NCBI RefSeq assembly: GCF_016908395.1
Contig: NZ_JAFBDU010000003.1
Coordinates: forward strand, 310,001-374,000
DNA: 64,000 nucleotides
Direction of reading: 5' to 3'
Source of the DNA: Metabacillus crassostreae
GTDB taxonomy: Bacteria > Bacillota > Bacilli > Bacillales > Bacillaceae
The translations under genes were made by a program, and so were the position numbers. The first letter of the stretch is position 1. Each line of letters starts with the position of its first letter. Shown here piece by piece: positions 40,617 to 51,827 of this stretch. The notes under the pieces are model-generated. The model was not told where the DNA came from. It saw nothing but the letters and a program-made list of their open reading frames with translations, and searched no databases.

Positions 40617-40652
40617 ATAAAAAGACATCTTGCATTTTATACAAGATGTCTT
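40617..40652 (-). terminator. Rho-independent terminator of rpsU-yqeY
   Basis: Perfect 11-bp stem AAGACATCTTG / CAAGATGTCTT, followed by TTTTTATT on the minus strand, directly after yqeY. Confidence 0.92.
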
Positions 40653-40658
40653 AATTAT

Positions 40659-41105
40659 TTATGATAGCTGCTGTAGCACAAGCTTATTTACAAGACTTCC
40701 GTCTGCTTTACCTTTAACTTTGGGCATGAGTGCTCCCATAACTTTCCCCATATCCGCCTTAGAAGTTGCATTTACCTCTGAAATCGTTTGTTTAACAATC
40801 TCAGAAACTTCTTCTTCGGAAAGCTGTTCAGGCATATAATCAACTAAAATGTCGATCTCTGCTTGTGTTTTTTCAACTAAGTCCAAACGATCAGCATTTT
40901 TAAATTCTAGGAGGGAGTCTTTACGTTGTTTAAGTTCGCGAGAAAGAACTGTCAATTCTTCTTCATTAGACAATTCGGCATGACTAGACTTTATTGCTTC
41001 ATTTTGTAAAGCAGCCTTAACCATACGGATGACAGCTAGTTTGTCTTTTTCTTTGTTTTTCATCGCTTGTTTCATATCTTGATTCAATTGTTCAAGAAGA
41101 CTCAT
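40659..41105 (-). CDS. yqeY: GatB/YqeY domain protein
   Basis: 148-aa soluble protein with the helical fold shared with the tRNA-binding tail of GatB. It shows family hallmarks [22 protein letters not shown] near the N-terminus (shortened here: MKNKEKDKL) and [18 protein letters not shown] near the C-terminus. Its precise role is unknown; tRNA binding is inferred. It lies 14 bases downstream of rpsU with the SD GAGGGTG, and it forms a two-gene transcript ending in a strong terminator. rpsU-yqeY is a conserved pair. Confidence 0.95.
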   Translation of the reverse strand: MSLLEQLNQDMKQAMKNKEKDKLAVIRMVKAALQNEAIKSSHAELSNEEELTVLSRELKQRKDSLLEFKNADRLDLVEKTQAEIDILVDYMPEQLSEEEVSEIVKQTISEVNATSKADMGKVMGALMPKVKGKADGSLVNKLVLQQLS

Positions 41106-41119
41106 ACGTACACCCTCTT

Positions 41120-41293
41120 TTAGAATTTGCGCTTTCTAGCTGCTTCAGACTTTTTCTTACGCTTTACGCTAGGCTTTTCATAGAATTCACGCTTTCTAGC
41201 TTCTTGTATTGTACCACTTTTAGATACAGTACGTTTAAAACGACGAAGAGCATCTTCAAGCGACTCGTTTTTACGAACGACCGTTTTTGACAT
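41120..41293 (-). CDS. rpsU: 30S ribosomal protein S21
   Basis: Small basic ribosomal protein (57 aa) of the 30S subunit, near the anti-SD end of 16S rRNA. It begins [20 protein letters not shown] and ends in the very basic [15 protein letters not shown]. The ATG at 41293 has GGAGGGAGGG upstream; the open frame continues further back to 41410, but that part is not S21-like. yqeY follows. Confidence 0.99.
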   Translation of the reverse strand: MSKTVVRKNESLEDALRRFKRTVSKSGTIQEARKREFYEKPSVKRKKKSEAARKRKF

Positions 41294-41500
41294 TCTCTTT
41301 CCCTCCCTCCGAATACAACCAATCGACATCTTTAAATAAAACATGCTATAACAAAACATGTACTTTGCCATTATAATATAAGGTATTATATAGGTCAACT
41401 GATATAGCAAAAACTTATTACTTTATTAAGTTATCTAAATAATACATTTATTCTATGTTTAGTGAAGAAAAATGCTTGTGCTTATTACATAGCATTGAAC

Positions 41501-42169
41501 TTAGTAATCTGAATTTGAAACTTCACCCTTACTAATTGCAACACCTGAACTAGCACCAATACGTGTAGCCCCTGCTTTTATTAATGCTTCTGCACCCTCA
41601 GTGTCTCTTACTCCACCTGAAGCTTTAACACCTATATCAGGTCCTACAGTTTTTCTCATAAGAGCGATATCCTCAACAGTTGCTCCACCAGTCGAAAATC
41701 CTGTTGATGTTTTAACAAAATTTGCACCTGCTTGAACTGCTATTTTACACGCTCTAACTTTTTCTTCTTCATTCAGTAAACTCGTTTCAATAATCACCTT
41801 TGATAATGCCTTATTTCCAGCTGCTTTAACAACTGCTTCAATATCACGCTTTACTAAATCATCATTTTTATCCTTTAATGCAGCGATATTAATGACCATA
41901 TCAACTTCAGTTGCACCATTTTCAATCGCATTTGTTGTTTCAAATGCTTTTGTTTCAGGTGTGTTTGCACCTAATGGAAATCCAATAACCGTACAAACTT
42001 TTACATCTGTTCCTTTTAAATGCTCAGCTGCTAAACTAACCCATGTAGGATTAACACAAACAGAAGCAAATTGATATTCCTTAGCTTCTTGACAAAGTGT
42101 TTCTATTACATCTCTAGTTGTATCTGCTTTTAAAGCTGTATGATCTATCATGTTTGCTATCTTTGACAT
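41501..42169 (-). CDS. deoC: Deoxyribose-phosphate aldolase
   Basis: Class I aldolase cleaving 2-deoxyribose 5-phosphate to acetaldehyde and glyceraldehyde 3-phosphate in nucleoside catabolism. The TIM barrel begins with [12 protein letters not shown]. The Schiff-base lysine region is FVKTSTGFS, and a second active-site lysine is in [10 protein letters not shown]. 222 aa from the ATG at 42169; a GTG at 42178 is too close to the SD AAGGAG. It stands alone between mtaB and rpsU, a position where it appears to be an insertion relative to B. subtilis. A perfect palindrome lies about 70 bases upstream. Confidence 0.95.
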   Translation of the reverse strand: MSKIANMIDHTALKADTTRDVIETLCQEAKEYQFASVCVNPTWVSLAAEHLKGTDVKVCTVIGFPLGANTPETKAFETTNAIENGATEVDMVINIAALKDKNDDLVKRDIEAVVKAAGNKALSKVIIETSLLNEEEKVRACKIAVQAGANFVKTSTGFSTGGATVEDIALMRKTVGPDIGVKASGGVRDTEGAEALIKAGATRIGASSGVAISKGEVSNSDY

Positions 42170-42239
42170 ATGTATCACATCTCCTTAACCTATAGTTGTC
42201 CGACCTCTTACATCTTATCATTTTCCATAAATAAAAACG

Positions 42240-42262
42240 AGTACAAATTTAATTTGTACTCA
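42240..42262 (-). promoter_or_regulatory. Perfect palindrome upstream of deoC
   Basis: GAGTACAAATT / AATTTGTACTC, 11-bp arms around a single base. As RNA it would form a 9-bp stem with a 5-nt loop, followed on the minus strand by GTTTTTATTT. It can be a terminator/attenuator or, as DNA, an operator for deoC. Confidence 0.55.
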
Positions 42263-42337
42263 TAACAATTTTTTTAGTCATTTATAAATGGTAATTCATT
42301 CTATTTGCCTCTCACTGTTTAACATAGCTCCATAGAA

Positions 42338-42372
42338 AAAAAGGATTAGCAGATGCCAATCCTTTTTTCTAT
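42338..42372 (-). terminator. Rho-independent terminator of the hrcA-...-mtaB operon
   Basis: Stem AAAAAGGATTGGC / GCTAATCCTTTTT (minus sense; one mismatch) with loop ATCT and flanking T-tract, 40 bases after the mtaB stop. Confidence 0.85.
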
Positions 42373-42412
42373 TTATATTATGATCACCATTTCAGGCACC
42401 AATTTCAATTAT

Positions 42413-43774
42413 TTAAGATGTTAAACGTATATCTCCGCTGATTTCCAATTGTTCGTTCATTACTTTTACAAATTGGCCCTCGTTGTATGGATAGCCTGCT
42501 TTTGTTATTTTAACTTTTACAATTTTGCCTATCATCTCTTCATTTGCAGGAAATACTACCTTCAAATAATTATCTGTATAACCAACATATAAATCATTAT
42601 TTGATTCCTTATTGAATTTCTCTTCAGGAATAACCTCTAGTACTTCATCTTCAAATTGTGATGCATATTGCTTTGCTAATTGATCTGAAAGCTCTATTAA
42701 GCGATGAACTCGGTTGTTTTTCACTTCTTCATCTACTTGATCTTCCATACGTGCTGCAGGTGTTCCTGTTCGTTTTGAATATGGAAAAACATGTAGCTCA
42801 GAAAACTGATATTTTTTTATAAAATTAAAAGTTTCCATAAACTCTTCTTCCGTTTCTCCAGGGAATCCAACAATAACATCTGAAGTAATGGCTAAACCAG
42901 GTAAAGCTTCTTTGAGTCGATCTAATCTCTCTGCAAAGAATTCCATTGTATATTTTCTACGCATACGCTTCAAAACAGTATCAGAACCAGATTGAATTGG
43001 AATGTGTAAATGTCTTACTACTTTATCTGATTTTCTCAGAACATCAATAACATCATCTGAAATTTGACTCGCTTCTATTGACGAAATTCGAATCCTCTTC
43101 AAACCTTCTACCTGTTCATCAAGATCACGTAAAAGCATCGCTAAATTATAATCTTTTAAGTCTTCACCATATCCACCTGTGTGAATCCCTGTTAATACAA
43201 TTTCCTTATAACCAGCATTCACAAGCTGCTGTGCTTGTGCCACAACCTCTTTAGGATCTCGAGAACGCATTAACCCTCGTGCCCATGGAATAATACAAAA
43301 AGTACAGAAATTATTACAGCCTTCTTGGATCTTTAAAGATGCTCTTGTACGATCTGTAAATGAAGGTACATCCAGTTCTTCATAAACTCGTGTTTTCATA
43401 ATATTTCTAACACCATTTATTGGTTGGCGCTCTTCTTTAAACTGTTCAATATACTCAAGCATTTTTGTGCGGTCTTGTGTACCTACAACAATATCAACAC
43501 CCGGAATTGCCATAATCTCTGCTGGTGAGGTTTGAGCATAACAACCTGTTACACAAATAACTCCATCAGGATTTTTACGAATCGCACGACGAATAACCTG
43601 TCTACTTTTTTTATCTCCGGTATTTGTAACAGTACATGTATTAATAACGTACACATCTGCAACACGTTCATATTCAGTACGATCATAGCCGGCATCTTTA
43701 AACAACTGCCATATTGCTTCTGTTTCATAATGATTTACTTTACAACCTAATGTATGAAATGCAACTGTAGGCAT
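42413..43774 (-). CDS. mtaB: tRNA threonylcarbamoyladenosine methylthiotransferase MtaB
   Basis: Radical-SAM enzyme that converts t6A37 to ms2t6A37 in tRNAs. The N-terminal methylthiotransferase domain has LGCKVNHYE plus two further cysteines (NTCTVT and GCYAQ). The radical-SAM motif CNNFCTFCIIPWARG (CxxxCxxC) follows, with a C-terminal TRAM domain. 453 aa. It lies 6 bases after rsmE and ends the heat-shock operon, in the same place as B. subtilis yqeV. yqeW, which follows it in B. subtilis, is not here. Confidence 0.97.
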   Translation of the reverse strand: MPTVAFHTLGCKVNHYETEAIWQLFKDAGYDRTEYERVADVYVINTCTVTNTGDKKSRQVIRRAIRKNPDGVICVTGCYAQTSPAEIMAIPGVDIVVGTQDRTKMLEYIEQFKEERQPINGVRNIMKTRVYEELDVPSFTDRTRASLKIQEGCNNFCTFCIIPWARGLMRSRDPKEVVAQAQQLVNAGYKEIVLTGIHTGGYGEDLKDYNLAMLLRDLDEQVEGLKRIRISSIEASQISDDVIDVLRKSDKVVRHLHIPIQSGSDTVLKRMRRKYTMEFFAERLDRLKEALPGLAITSDVIVGFPGETEEEFMETFNFIKKYQFSELHVFPYSKRTGTPAARMEDQVDEEVKNNRVHRLIELSDQLAKQYASQFEDEVLEVIPEEKFNKESNNDLYVGYTDNYLKVVFPANEEMIGKIVKVKITKAGYPYNEGQFVKVMNEQLEISGDIRLTS

Positions 43775-43780
43775 TATACC

Positions 43781-44536
43781 TCACCTCAATAATTCGAAAT
43801 AATAAGAAACCGCTGATAATAAATATAATGGAGCAGTTTCAGTTCTTAATATTCTTGGACCAAAACTACATATATAAAAACCATGTTCTTCCAGCTTTTT
43901 TACTTCTTGCTCGGTTAATCCGCCTTCAGGTCCGAAAACAGCCAGCAAAGAGTCACCGTCATTTAATTGATCAAATGCCTGAACTAAGTTTTTCTTTTCA
44001 CCTTGTTTTGCTGATTCTTCATACGCAACTATTTTCACATCATAGCTACTTGAATTCTTTAATAATGAATCAAACGAACTAGGTTCTGAAACGGTTGGAA
44101 TGAGATTTCGATATGATTGCTCTGAAGCTTCTTTCGCAATTTTCTCCCAACGTTCAACCTTTTTGCCGACCTTTTTTGGCTCTAGTTTTACTATTGAACG
44201 AGCAGCATTAAAAGGGATAAATGAAGAAGCACCTAACTCGGTGCCTTTCTGAATAATCCATTCAAGCTTATCCCCTTTAGGCAACCCGCTCGCAATGGTT
44301 ATAGAAATAGGTAATTCACGATTCACTGTCATCCATTCTAATACAGAACAATTCACCTGGTCATTGGTAAATTCAACTATTTCACAAAGGGCTTCGAAAC
44401 CATCACTTGTACAACAGACAATTTTGCTTCCAGGCTGCATACGTAAAACACGCATTATATGATGAACATCATCACCTGTAACCATAATATTCGATTCTAC
44501 ATTTGCTTTTTCTTCATTAATAAAATACCTTTGCAA
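43781..44536 (-). CDS. rsmE: 16S rRNA (uracil(1498)-N3)-methyltransferase
   Basis: SPOUT-class methyltransferase modifying U1498 of 16S rRNA. The N-terminal PUA-like domain begins with MQRYFINEE. The C-terminal knot domain has FGPEGGLTEQEV and LGPRILRTETAPL-like motifs (here FGPRILRTETAPL). I chose the TTG at 44536, which gives the MQRYF start of homologues and has AAGGTGG 5 nt upstream; the GTG at 44545 overlaps that SD. 251 aa. It follows prmA and precedes mtaB in the hrcA operon. A GGGGTCAGACCCC palindrome lies in its leader. Confidence 0.96.
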   Translation of the reverse strand: MQRYFINEEKANVESNIMVTGDDVHHIMRVLRMQPGSKIVCCTSDGFEALCEIVEFTNDQVNCSVLEWMTVNRELPISITIASGLPKGDKLEWIIQKGTELGASSFIPFNAARSIVKLEPKKVGKKVERWEKIAKEASEQSYRNLIPTVSEPSSFDSLLKNSSSYDVKIVAYEESAKQGEKKNLVQAFDQLNDGDSLLAVFGPEGGLTEQEVKKLEEHGFYICSFGPRILRTETAPLYLLSAVSYYFELLR

Positions 44537-44555
44537 CGCAGCCACCTTAGTTCCT

Positions 44556-44568
44556 GGGGTCAGACCCC
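44556..44568. repeat. GGGGTCAGACCCC palindrome between prmA and rsmE
   Basis: Thirteen-base palindrome (one-base centre) in the 36-base gap between the prmA stop and the rsmE SD. It resembles short dispersed palindromes known from many bacterial genomes. It is too short to act alone as a terminator. Confidence 0.5.
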
Positions 44569-44572
44569 TTAT

Positions 44573-45511
44573 TTATTTCTTCTTTGCAATAAACGCTACC
44601 CAGTCTTCCATGACCATTGTTTCTTCTATGGTAAATCCAGCATTTATAAGTGCATCTTTCACTTCTTGTTTTTTGTTTTGGATAATACCTGATGTTATAA
44701 ATGTGCCATCTTTCTTTAGTGCATCATATGCTTGATCTATAAAGCGAACAATAATTTCAGCAAGAATATTAGATACAATTAAATCTACAGGACCTTCCAC
44801 ACCATCTAACAGATTATTTTGTGAAACTGAAACAATGTGCTGTACTTTATTTAATTTACAATTCAAGCGGGCACTATCAACTGCAACCTGATCTAAATCA
44901 TAGGCTTCGATATGTTTAGCACCGAGTAACCCCGCGGCAATACTTAATACACCTGATCCTGTTCCAACATCAATGACTGTATCATCTTTTTGAACAGTTC
45001 TCTCTAATGCCTGTATACATAGAACTGTAGTAGGATGTGTTCCAGTTCCAAATGCCATTCCTGGATCAAGCTCAATAATTAATTCATCAGAACTAACTGG
45101 TTCATATATTTCCCAAGTTGGCACAATTGTGAATTTTTCAGAAATTTTTACAGGATGATAGTATTTTTTCCATGCTGTTGCCCATTCTTCTTCATTCACT
45201 TCACTGATCGTAATATGATTTTTCCCTAAATCAATATCAAAAACTAACAGATTATTAATTGATGCTTTTATACCATCAACTGTTTCTCCTAAAAAGCTAT
45301 TCACTGGTAAATAGGCTTTAACAAGAACACCTTCTTCAGGATAATCGGTTGGATCAAGTTGGTAGATTTCACCTAAGGCAGTGCTCCGTTCTTTTATTAA
45401 ATCGGCAAGATCTTCAATAACCACGCCACTTGCTCCAGCCTCATGCAATATATTTGAAATGGGTTCTACTGCTTCTTGTGTTGTATGAATACTTAATTCT
45501 GACCACTTCAT
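44573..45511 (-). CDS. prmA: Ribosomal protein L11 methyltransferase
   Basis: SAM-dependent enzyme that methylates ribosomal protein L11. The N-terminal substrate-recognition domain begins [19 protein letters not shown]. The methyltransferase core has the SAM loop [20 protein letters not shown] and the active-site region [10 protein letters not shown]. 312 aa from the ATG at 45511; a TTG at 45526 lies within the GGAG SD. It is part of the hrcA-grpE-dnaK-dnaJ-prmA-rsmE-mtaB operon known from B. subtilis. Confidence 0.97.
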   Translation of the reverse strand: MKWSELSIHTTQEAVEPISNILHEAGASGVVIEDLADLIKERSTALGEIYQLDPTDYPEEGVLVKAYLPVNSFLGETVDGIKASINNLLVFDIDLGKNHITISEVNEEEWATAWKKYYHPVKISEKFTIVPTWEIYEPVSSDELIIELDPGMAFGTGTHPTTVLCIQALERTVQKDDTVIDVGTGSGVLSIAAGLLGAKHIEAYDLDQVAVDSARLNCKLNKVQHIVSVSQNNLLDGVEGPVDLIVSNILAEIIVRFIDQAYDALKKDGTFITSGIIQNKKQEVKDALINAGFTIEETMVMEDWVAFIAKKK

Positions 45512-45563
45512 ATCTACCAACTCCAATCCTTCTATCTTTCATTTGTCCATTAATAAAGAAAAA

Positions 45564-46685
45564 TTATTCTCCTTTAAAAGCACGCTTCACTTTATCAAAA
45601 AAGCTTTCTTCATGCTCATCAGGAGTCGTTCCATTGATTTCTGCAAATTCTCTTAATAAATCTTTTTGTTTCTCTGTTAGATTTGTTGGTGTTAATACAC
45701 GTAATATAACGTATTGATCACCTTGACCGTAACCTCTAACATTTGGTACACCTTTGTTCGTTAGACGGAATTTCTTGCCTGTTTGTGTTCCTGCAGGTAC
45801 TTTTAGTTTTACTTTGCCATGTAATGTAGGTACTTCTATTTCATCACCAAGTGCAGCTTGAGCAAATGTTAATGGCATTTCACAATAAATGTCATCTCCA
45901 TCTCTTTCAAAAAACTCATGCTCTCTTACATGGAATACTACATAAAGATCTCCAGGAGGACCACCATTAACACCAGGTTCACCTTGTCCTGATACTCGTA
46001 ACTGCTGACCATCATCTACACCTGCTGGAATTTTAACTGAAATTGTTTTACGTTTTTTCACTTTTCCAGTTCCACGACAAGTTCCACATTTGTGTTTGAT
46101 CATCTTACCAGTACCTTCACAATGGTGACATACTCGGCGATTGACAATACGTCCAAACGGACTATTTTGTTCAACACTTAATTGACCGCTTCCTCCACAG
46201 TGTGTACATGTTTCTGGCTTCGTTCCTTTTTGAGCCCCAGATCCATCACATGTTTCACATGTTTCTTCACGAGGAATTTCAATTGTTGTATCTTTTCCAA
46301 ATACTGCTTCTTCAAAATTTAACGTCATCGTGTATTGTAAATCCGCACCTTGTCGTGGTGCATTTGGATCTCGTCTTCTCGTGCCACCGCCAAAGATTGA
46401 GCTAAAAATATCTTCAAAGCCAAAGCCTTCGCCACCGAATCCAGCTCCACCGCCAAAGCCTTGGTTAGGATCCGTATGTCCAAATTGATCATAATGAGAT
46501 TTCTTTTGATCGTCACTTAATGTTTCATAAGCTTCTGTAATCTCTTTAAATTTGTCCACAGCATCTGCTTCTTTATTAATATCAGGATGATATTGTTTAG
46601 AAAGCTTTCGATATGCTTTTTTTATCTCATCTTTACCCGCGTTCTTACTTAACCCGAGGACTTCATAGTAATCACGCTTGCTCAT
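45564..46685 (-). CDS. dnaJ: Chaperone protein DnaJ
   Basis: Hsp40 co-chaperone that delivers unfolded substrates to DnaK and stimulates its ATPase. The J domain has the HPD motif ([10 protein letters not shown]). A Gly/Phe-rich region (about 70-100) and a zinc-binding domain with four CxxCxGxG repeats follow (starting CETCDGSGA), then the C-terminal substrate-binding domain. 373 aa. The ATG at 46685 follows GGGAG. A strong hairpin lies in the 165-base gap after dnaK, so dnaJ expression may be lower or partly independent. Confidence 0.99.
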   Translation of the reverse strand: MSKRDYYEVLGLSKNAGKDEIKKAYRKLSKQYHPDINKEADAVDKFKEITEAYETLSDDQKKSHYDQFGHTDPNQGFGGGAGFGGEGFGFEDIFSSIFGGGTRRRDPNAPRQGADLQYTMTLNFEEAVFGKDTTIEIPREETCETCDGSGAQKGTKPETCTHCGGSGQLSVEQNSPFGRIVNRRVCHHCEGTGKMIKHKCGTCRGTGKVKKRKTISVKIPAGVDDGQQLRVSGQGEPGVNGGPPGDLYVVFHVREHEFFERDGDDIYCEMPLTFAQAALGDEIEVPTLHGKVKLKVPAGTQTGKKFRLTNKGVPNVRGYGQGDQYVILRVLTPTNLTEKQKDLLREFAEINGTTPDEHEESFFDKVKRAFKGE

Positions 46686-46796
46686 AGATTCTCACTCCCG
46701 ATTTTTCTCACATAAGGTAAATTGTATCACTCTAAAGGAAGGAAAAGCAACATATAGTTGTGCTCCATGTTTAACGAATAACCAGTTTCCCTTTAT

Positions 46797-46836
46797 CAAA
46801 AAAAGTCAAAGTCAAGACAAGCCTGACTTTGACTTT
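46797..46836 (-). terminator. Internal terminator between dnaK and dnaJ
   Basis: Thirteen-bp perfect stem AAAGTCAAAGTCA / TGACTTTGACTTT with a 9-nt loop, followed on the minus strand by TTTTTGAT. It is strong enough to end much of the dnaK message before dnaJ. Confidence 0.9.
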
Positions 46837-46850
46837 CACCTTACTGCGAC

Positions 46851-48716
<1,866 letters not shown>

Positions 48717-49295
48717 TTATTGATTTACTTTCACCATTGCAGGTCGAATAACTCGATCCTTTAATTTGTAACCTTTTTGAAGCTCTTCAACAACCGTATT
48801 AGAGTCGAAGTTTTCATCCTCTACTTGCATAACTGCTTGGTGTAGATGAGGATCGAACTCTTCTCCTACTGACTTGATTGTTTCAACACCTTCATTTTGT
48901 AAAGCTTGAGCTAATTGATTATAAACCATATTCATACCCTGTAGCAGCGATTTTGTTTGATCGTTATCTGCTTCTATTTGTAACGCTCTTTCGAAATTGT
49001 CAAGAGCAGGTAAGATTTCAGACACTAAGCTTTGTGCACGATACTTTTGAGCAGCTTCTTGATCTAAGCGAGTACGTCTTTTGAAATTATCAAAATCTGC
49101 TTGAGCACGAAGCATTTTATTTTCAGTTTCATCCAGCTTTGCTTGAAGCTCAGCTATTTTTGCTGTCGATTCATCAACTTCTTCTGACGCATCTTCAACA
49201 ACAACGTCATCTGCATCAAGTATTTCAGCTTCTACTTCAGTATTGACACTTTCTACTGTTTCCTCTTGTTCTGCAACGTTTTTTTCATTTGACAC
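48717..49295 (-). CDS. grpE: Nucleotide exchange factor GrpE
   Basis: Releases ADP from DnaK. An acidic disordered N-terminus (about 1-55) is followed by a long coiled-coil helix ([20 protein letters not shown]) and the conserved C-terminal beta domain ([21 protein letters not shown]). The start GTG at 49295 ([10 protein letters not shown]) has GGGAGG 8 nt upstream; a GTG at 49304 is part of the SD itself. 192 aa. It lies between hrcA and dnaK. Confidence 0.97.
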   Translation of the reverse strand: MSNEKNVAEQEETVESVNTEVEAEILDADDVVVEDASEEVDESTAKIAELQAKLDETENKMLRAQADFDNFKRRTRLDQEAAQKYRAQSLVSEILPALDNFERALQIEADNDQTKSLLQGMNMVYNQLAQALQNEGVETIKSVGEEFDPHLHQAVMQVEDENFDSNTVVEELQKGYKLKDRVIRPAMVKVNQ

Positions 49296-49406
49296 GATAT
49301 TCACCTCCCTTAAAGTAAGTAGTATTTATCATTATAGTTAATCTATCATTTAAGCATGGCAATCGGATGGAATATCGCTATCCCATCCATTACAATATAG
49401 CCAAGC

Positions 49407-50438
49407 TTATGATTCATGATACAAATCTGTTAACGTTTTGGACAAATCATTTGTCATTCGGGTTAATAAACTTACTACTCGTGAATACTCCATTCTTGTT
49501 GGCCCTAGAACAGCAATTGTCCCTAACTTTTGTGTACCTAATGAATATGTGGCTGTAATTAAGCTACAATTCTCCATTGCCATATTATCATTTTCTTTAC
49601 CAATTTTAATAGAAATACCCGGATGATTAGATTTTAATAATCCATAAAGCTGATCTTCATGCTCAATCATCGTTAATAATGATCGAATTCGACCAATATC
49701 AGCAAACTCTGGCTGACTAAGCATATTTGTTTTACCACCGAAATAAATCTTTTCACTAGCATCCATCGTTAATGAGCCAGCCATCATTTTAAGAAGAATA
49801 TCATAGTTATCAATATGGTCTTTTAATACAGTTACAACCTCTTTATAGATTTTATCCTGTAAATCAACCAATGGAACTCCTGATAATCTTTCATTTAAAA
49901 TGTTAACCATTTTCTCAATTTCACTTGGATCAAGTGCACCTGGGAAAGTAATTGTCCGATTTTCAACATGTCCTGTATTGGTAACAATGATAGCTACTGC
50001 TGTTTCATAATTAATAGGTACAATTTGAATACGTTTCAAGCGATTCTCATTCACCTTAGGACCTAAAACAATTGATGTATAGTTGGTCAAATCTGACAAG
50101 ATCTGCGCGGATTTCTGTACAACCTTTTCCAATTCGAATATTTTCTCAGCGTAAATCGACTTAATCTGAGAAACCTCTGTTTTTGTCAAACGTTGTGGTG
50201 CTAGCAGATGGTCAACATAATATCTATAGCCCTTTTCTGACGGAACACGGCCTGAAGAGCTATGAGTTTTTTCAATAAATCCTAAATCCTCTAAATCAGC
50301 CATATCATTTCTAATTGTAGCAGAACTAAACGTAATTTCGTCTTTTTTTGCTAATGTTCGAGAACCAACTGGCTGTGCTGAATGGATAAAATCATCAATA
50401 ATTACTTGAAGTATCAATAATTGGCGATCTGTAAGCAA
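49407..50438 (-). CDS. hrcA: Heat-inducible transcription repressor HrcA
   Basis: Represses class I heat-shock genes by binding CIRCE; its activity depends on GroE. The N-terminal winged helix begins with [19 protein letters not shown] and [23 protein letters not shown]-like dimerisation domain follows. 343 aa. The start is TTG at 50438, with AGAGGTGA 7 nt upstream. It is the first gene of the dnaK operon, with a perfect CIRCE 17 bases upstream of its start, so it represses itself. Confidence 0.98.
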   Translation of the reverse strand: MLTDRQLLILQVIIDDFIHSAQPVGSRTLAKKDEITFSSATIRNDMADLEDLGFIEKTHSSSGRVPSEKGYRYYVDHLLAPQRLTKTEVSQIKSIYAEKIFELEKVVQKSAQILSDLTNYTSIVLGPKVNENRLKRIQIVPINYETAVAIIVTNTGHVENRTITFPGALDPSEIEKMVNILNERLSGVPLVDLQDKIYKEVVTVLKDHIDNYDILLKMMAGSLTMDASEKIYFGGKTNMLSQPEFADIGRIRSLLTMIEHEDQLYGLLKSNHPGISIKIGKENDNMAMENCSLITATYSLGTQKLGTIAVLGPTRMEYSRVVSLLTRMTNDLSKTLTDLYHES

Positions 50439-50454
50439 CTATTCATCACCTCTG

Positions 50455-50481
50455 TTAGCACTCTATAGAAGCGAGTGCTAA
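50455..50481. promoter_or_regulatory. CIRCE operator of the hrcA-dnaK operon
   Basis: TTAGCACTC, 9-nt spacer, GAGTGCTAA: an exact match to the CIRCE consensus, located between the candidate promoter and the hrcA start. Confidence 0.98.
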
Positions 50482-50492
50482 ATATATATAAA

Positions 50493-50521
50493 AAGTTATC
50501 AAAACCGAATTAAAATGTCAA
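50493..50521 (-). promoter_or_regulatory. Candidate sigma-A promoter of the hrcA operon
   Basis: Minus strand -35 TTGACA (50516-50521, perfect), 17-nt spacer, weak -10 TAACTT (50493-50498). CIRCE follows immediately. The -10 match is only partial. Confidence 0.55.
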
Positions 50522-50588
50522 TTATAATCTCTTAATATTTTTTCGGATTATTACTATTTTTATATTCGTTTTTAATCTTCCTTGTCTC

Positions 50589-51728
50589 CTACGATAGGAG
50601 AAACTCCTGAAAAACTTCATTACCCAAAAGCTTACCTTTATGTGTTAATTTAATTGCAACACCATCATCTTTTATTAACCCTAGTTCAACTTGCTTCTTA
50701 ATTTTATCACCAAATTGACATTCTAGTTCGATGGAAAATTTATTGTAGAATTCTTCTTTATTAACACCTGCCGTTTTACGTAAACCTAAAAACATTTCTT
50801 CTTCCATCTTCTCATTTAAACTCACTACATGCTCACTATTATAAGCATTACCCTTTTCCTTAACACTGTCTATATATTTTTTAACAGGGCCTATATTCGA
50901 TGTTCTCACACCATCAACATATCCATGAGCACCTGCACCAAATCCATAATAATCCACGTTATTCCAATAGGTTAGATTATGAAAGCTTTCAAAGCCAGGG
51001 ATCGCATAATTACTTATTTCATATTGTGCAAATCCATGCTTTTCCATCTCTTCCATTGCTATTTCATACATCTGCGCTTCTAGCTCTTGCGGCGGCAATG
51101 ACAATCTTCCTTTTTGCATTAGATTATAGAAAACTGTTTTTGGTTCAATAATCAATGAATAAGCAGAAAAGTGTTTTACATTTAAACCAAAACCAATTTC
51201 TAAGGATTCTTTAAAATCCTCAACAGTTTGTCCTGGAAGTCCATACATTAAATCAATACTCATATTTTCAAACCCAATTTGCTCTGCTTGATTAATGGTT
51301 CTGAACACATCATCTCTTCTGTGGACTCGACCAATTTTATTTAAAAGCTCATCATTAAAGCTCTGCACACCTATACTCAAGCGATTTACTCCAGCGTTTT
51401 TTAATACATGCAGCTTTTCACTCGTAAGCTCTCCAGGATTTGCTTCTACTGCAAATTCAATCAGCTCATTTGTTGGAAGAAGCTCTATTGCAATTCCTTC
51501 TAATAACCGATCAAGTTGCTTAGCTGTTAAAGCAGTAGGCGTGCCTCCACCGATAAATATTGTTTTTAACATATTCTGCTTTCTTTGAGCTGTCGCATGA
51601 CGCATCTCATTTATAAGCATTTCAATATATTCATCAACAGGCTGTTGCTTAAAAAACACTTTATTAAAGTCACAATAATGACAAATATGATGACAAAAAG
51701 GGATGTGAATGTATGCTGACTGAATCAT
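50589..51728 (-). CDS. hemW: Radical SAM heme chaperone HemW
   Basis: HemN-like radical-SAM protein; HemW members bind and insert heme rather than oxidise coproporphyrinogen. The cluster motif CHHICHYCDFNKVFF (CxxxCxxC) and GGGTPTAL are present, with the C-terminal HemN_C domain. 379 aa, the shorter HemW length. The ATG at 51728 has AAGGTGA upstream. It lies between lepA and hrcA as in B. subtilis and is probably an independent unit, since a hairpin follows lepA. Confidence 0.95.
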   Translation of the reverse strand: MIQSAYIHIPFCHHICHYCDFNKVFFKQQPVDEYIEMLINEMRHATAQRKQNMLKTIFIGGGTPTALTAKQLDRLLEGIAIELLPTNELIEFAVEANPGELTSEKLHVLKNAGVNRLSIGVQSFNDELLNKIGRVHRRDDVFRTINQAEQIGFENMSIDLMYGLPGQTVEDFKESLEIGFGLNVKHFSAYSLIIEPKTVFYNLMQKGRLSLPPQELEAQMYEIAMEEMEKHGFAQYEISNYAIPGFESFHNLTYWNNVDYYGFGAGAHGYVDGVRTSNIGPVKKYIDSVKEKGNAYNSEHVVSLNEKMEEEMFLGLRKTAGVNKEEFYNKFSIELECQFGDKIKKQVELGLIKDDGVAIKLTHKGKLLGNEVFQEFLLS

Positions 51729-51749
51729 ATTTTCACCTTCTAATTAATA

Positions 51750-51772
51750 AGCCGCAGACTAAGCTGCGGCTA
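51750..51772 (-). terminator. Hairpin after lepA
   Basis: Stem AGCCGCAG / CTGCGGCT with a 6-7-nt loop between lepA and hemW. The T-run after it (TATTAATT) is weak, so read-through into hemW is likely. Confidence 0.7.
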
Positions 51773-51827
51773 TCAGATTTCTTTGCAGATGCAAATTATA
51801 TCATGTTGTGAAGTACAAATTAAGAAA

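Noticed and set aside
50583-50605. Hairpin TCTCCTA/TAGGAGA at the end of hemW
   Set aside because: Seven-bp stem with 3-nt loop inside the end of the gene and no T-tract; too weak to call a terminator.
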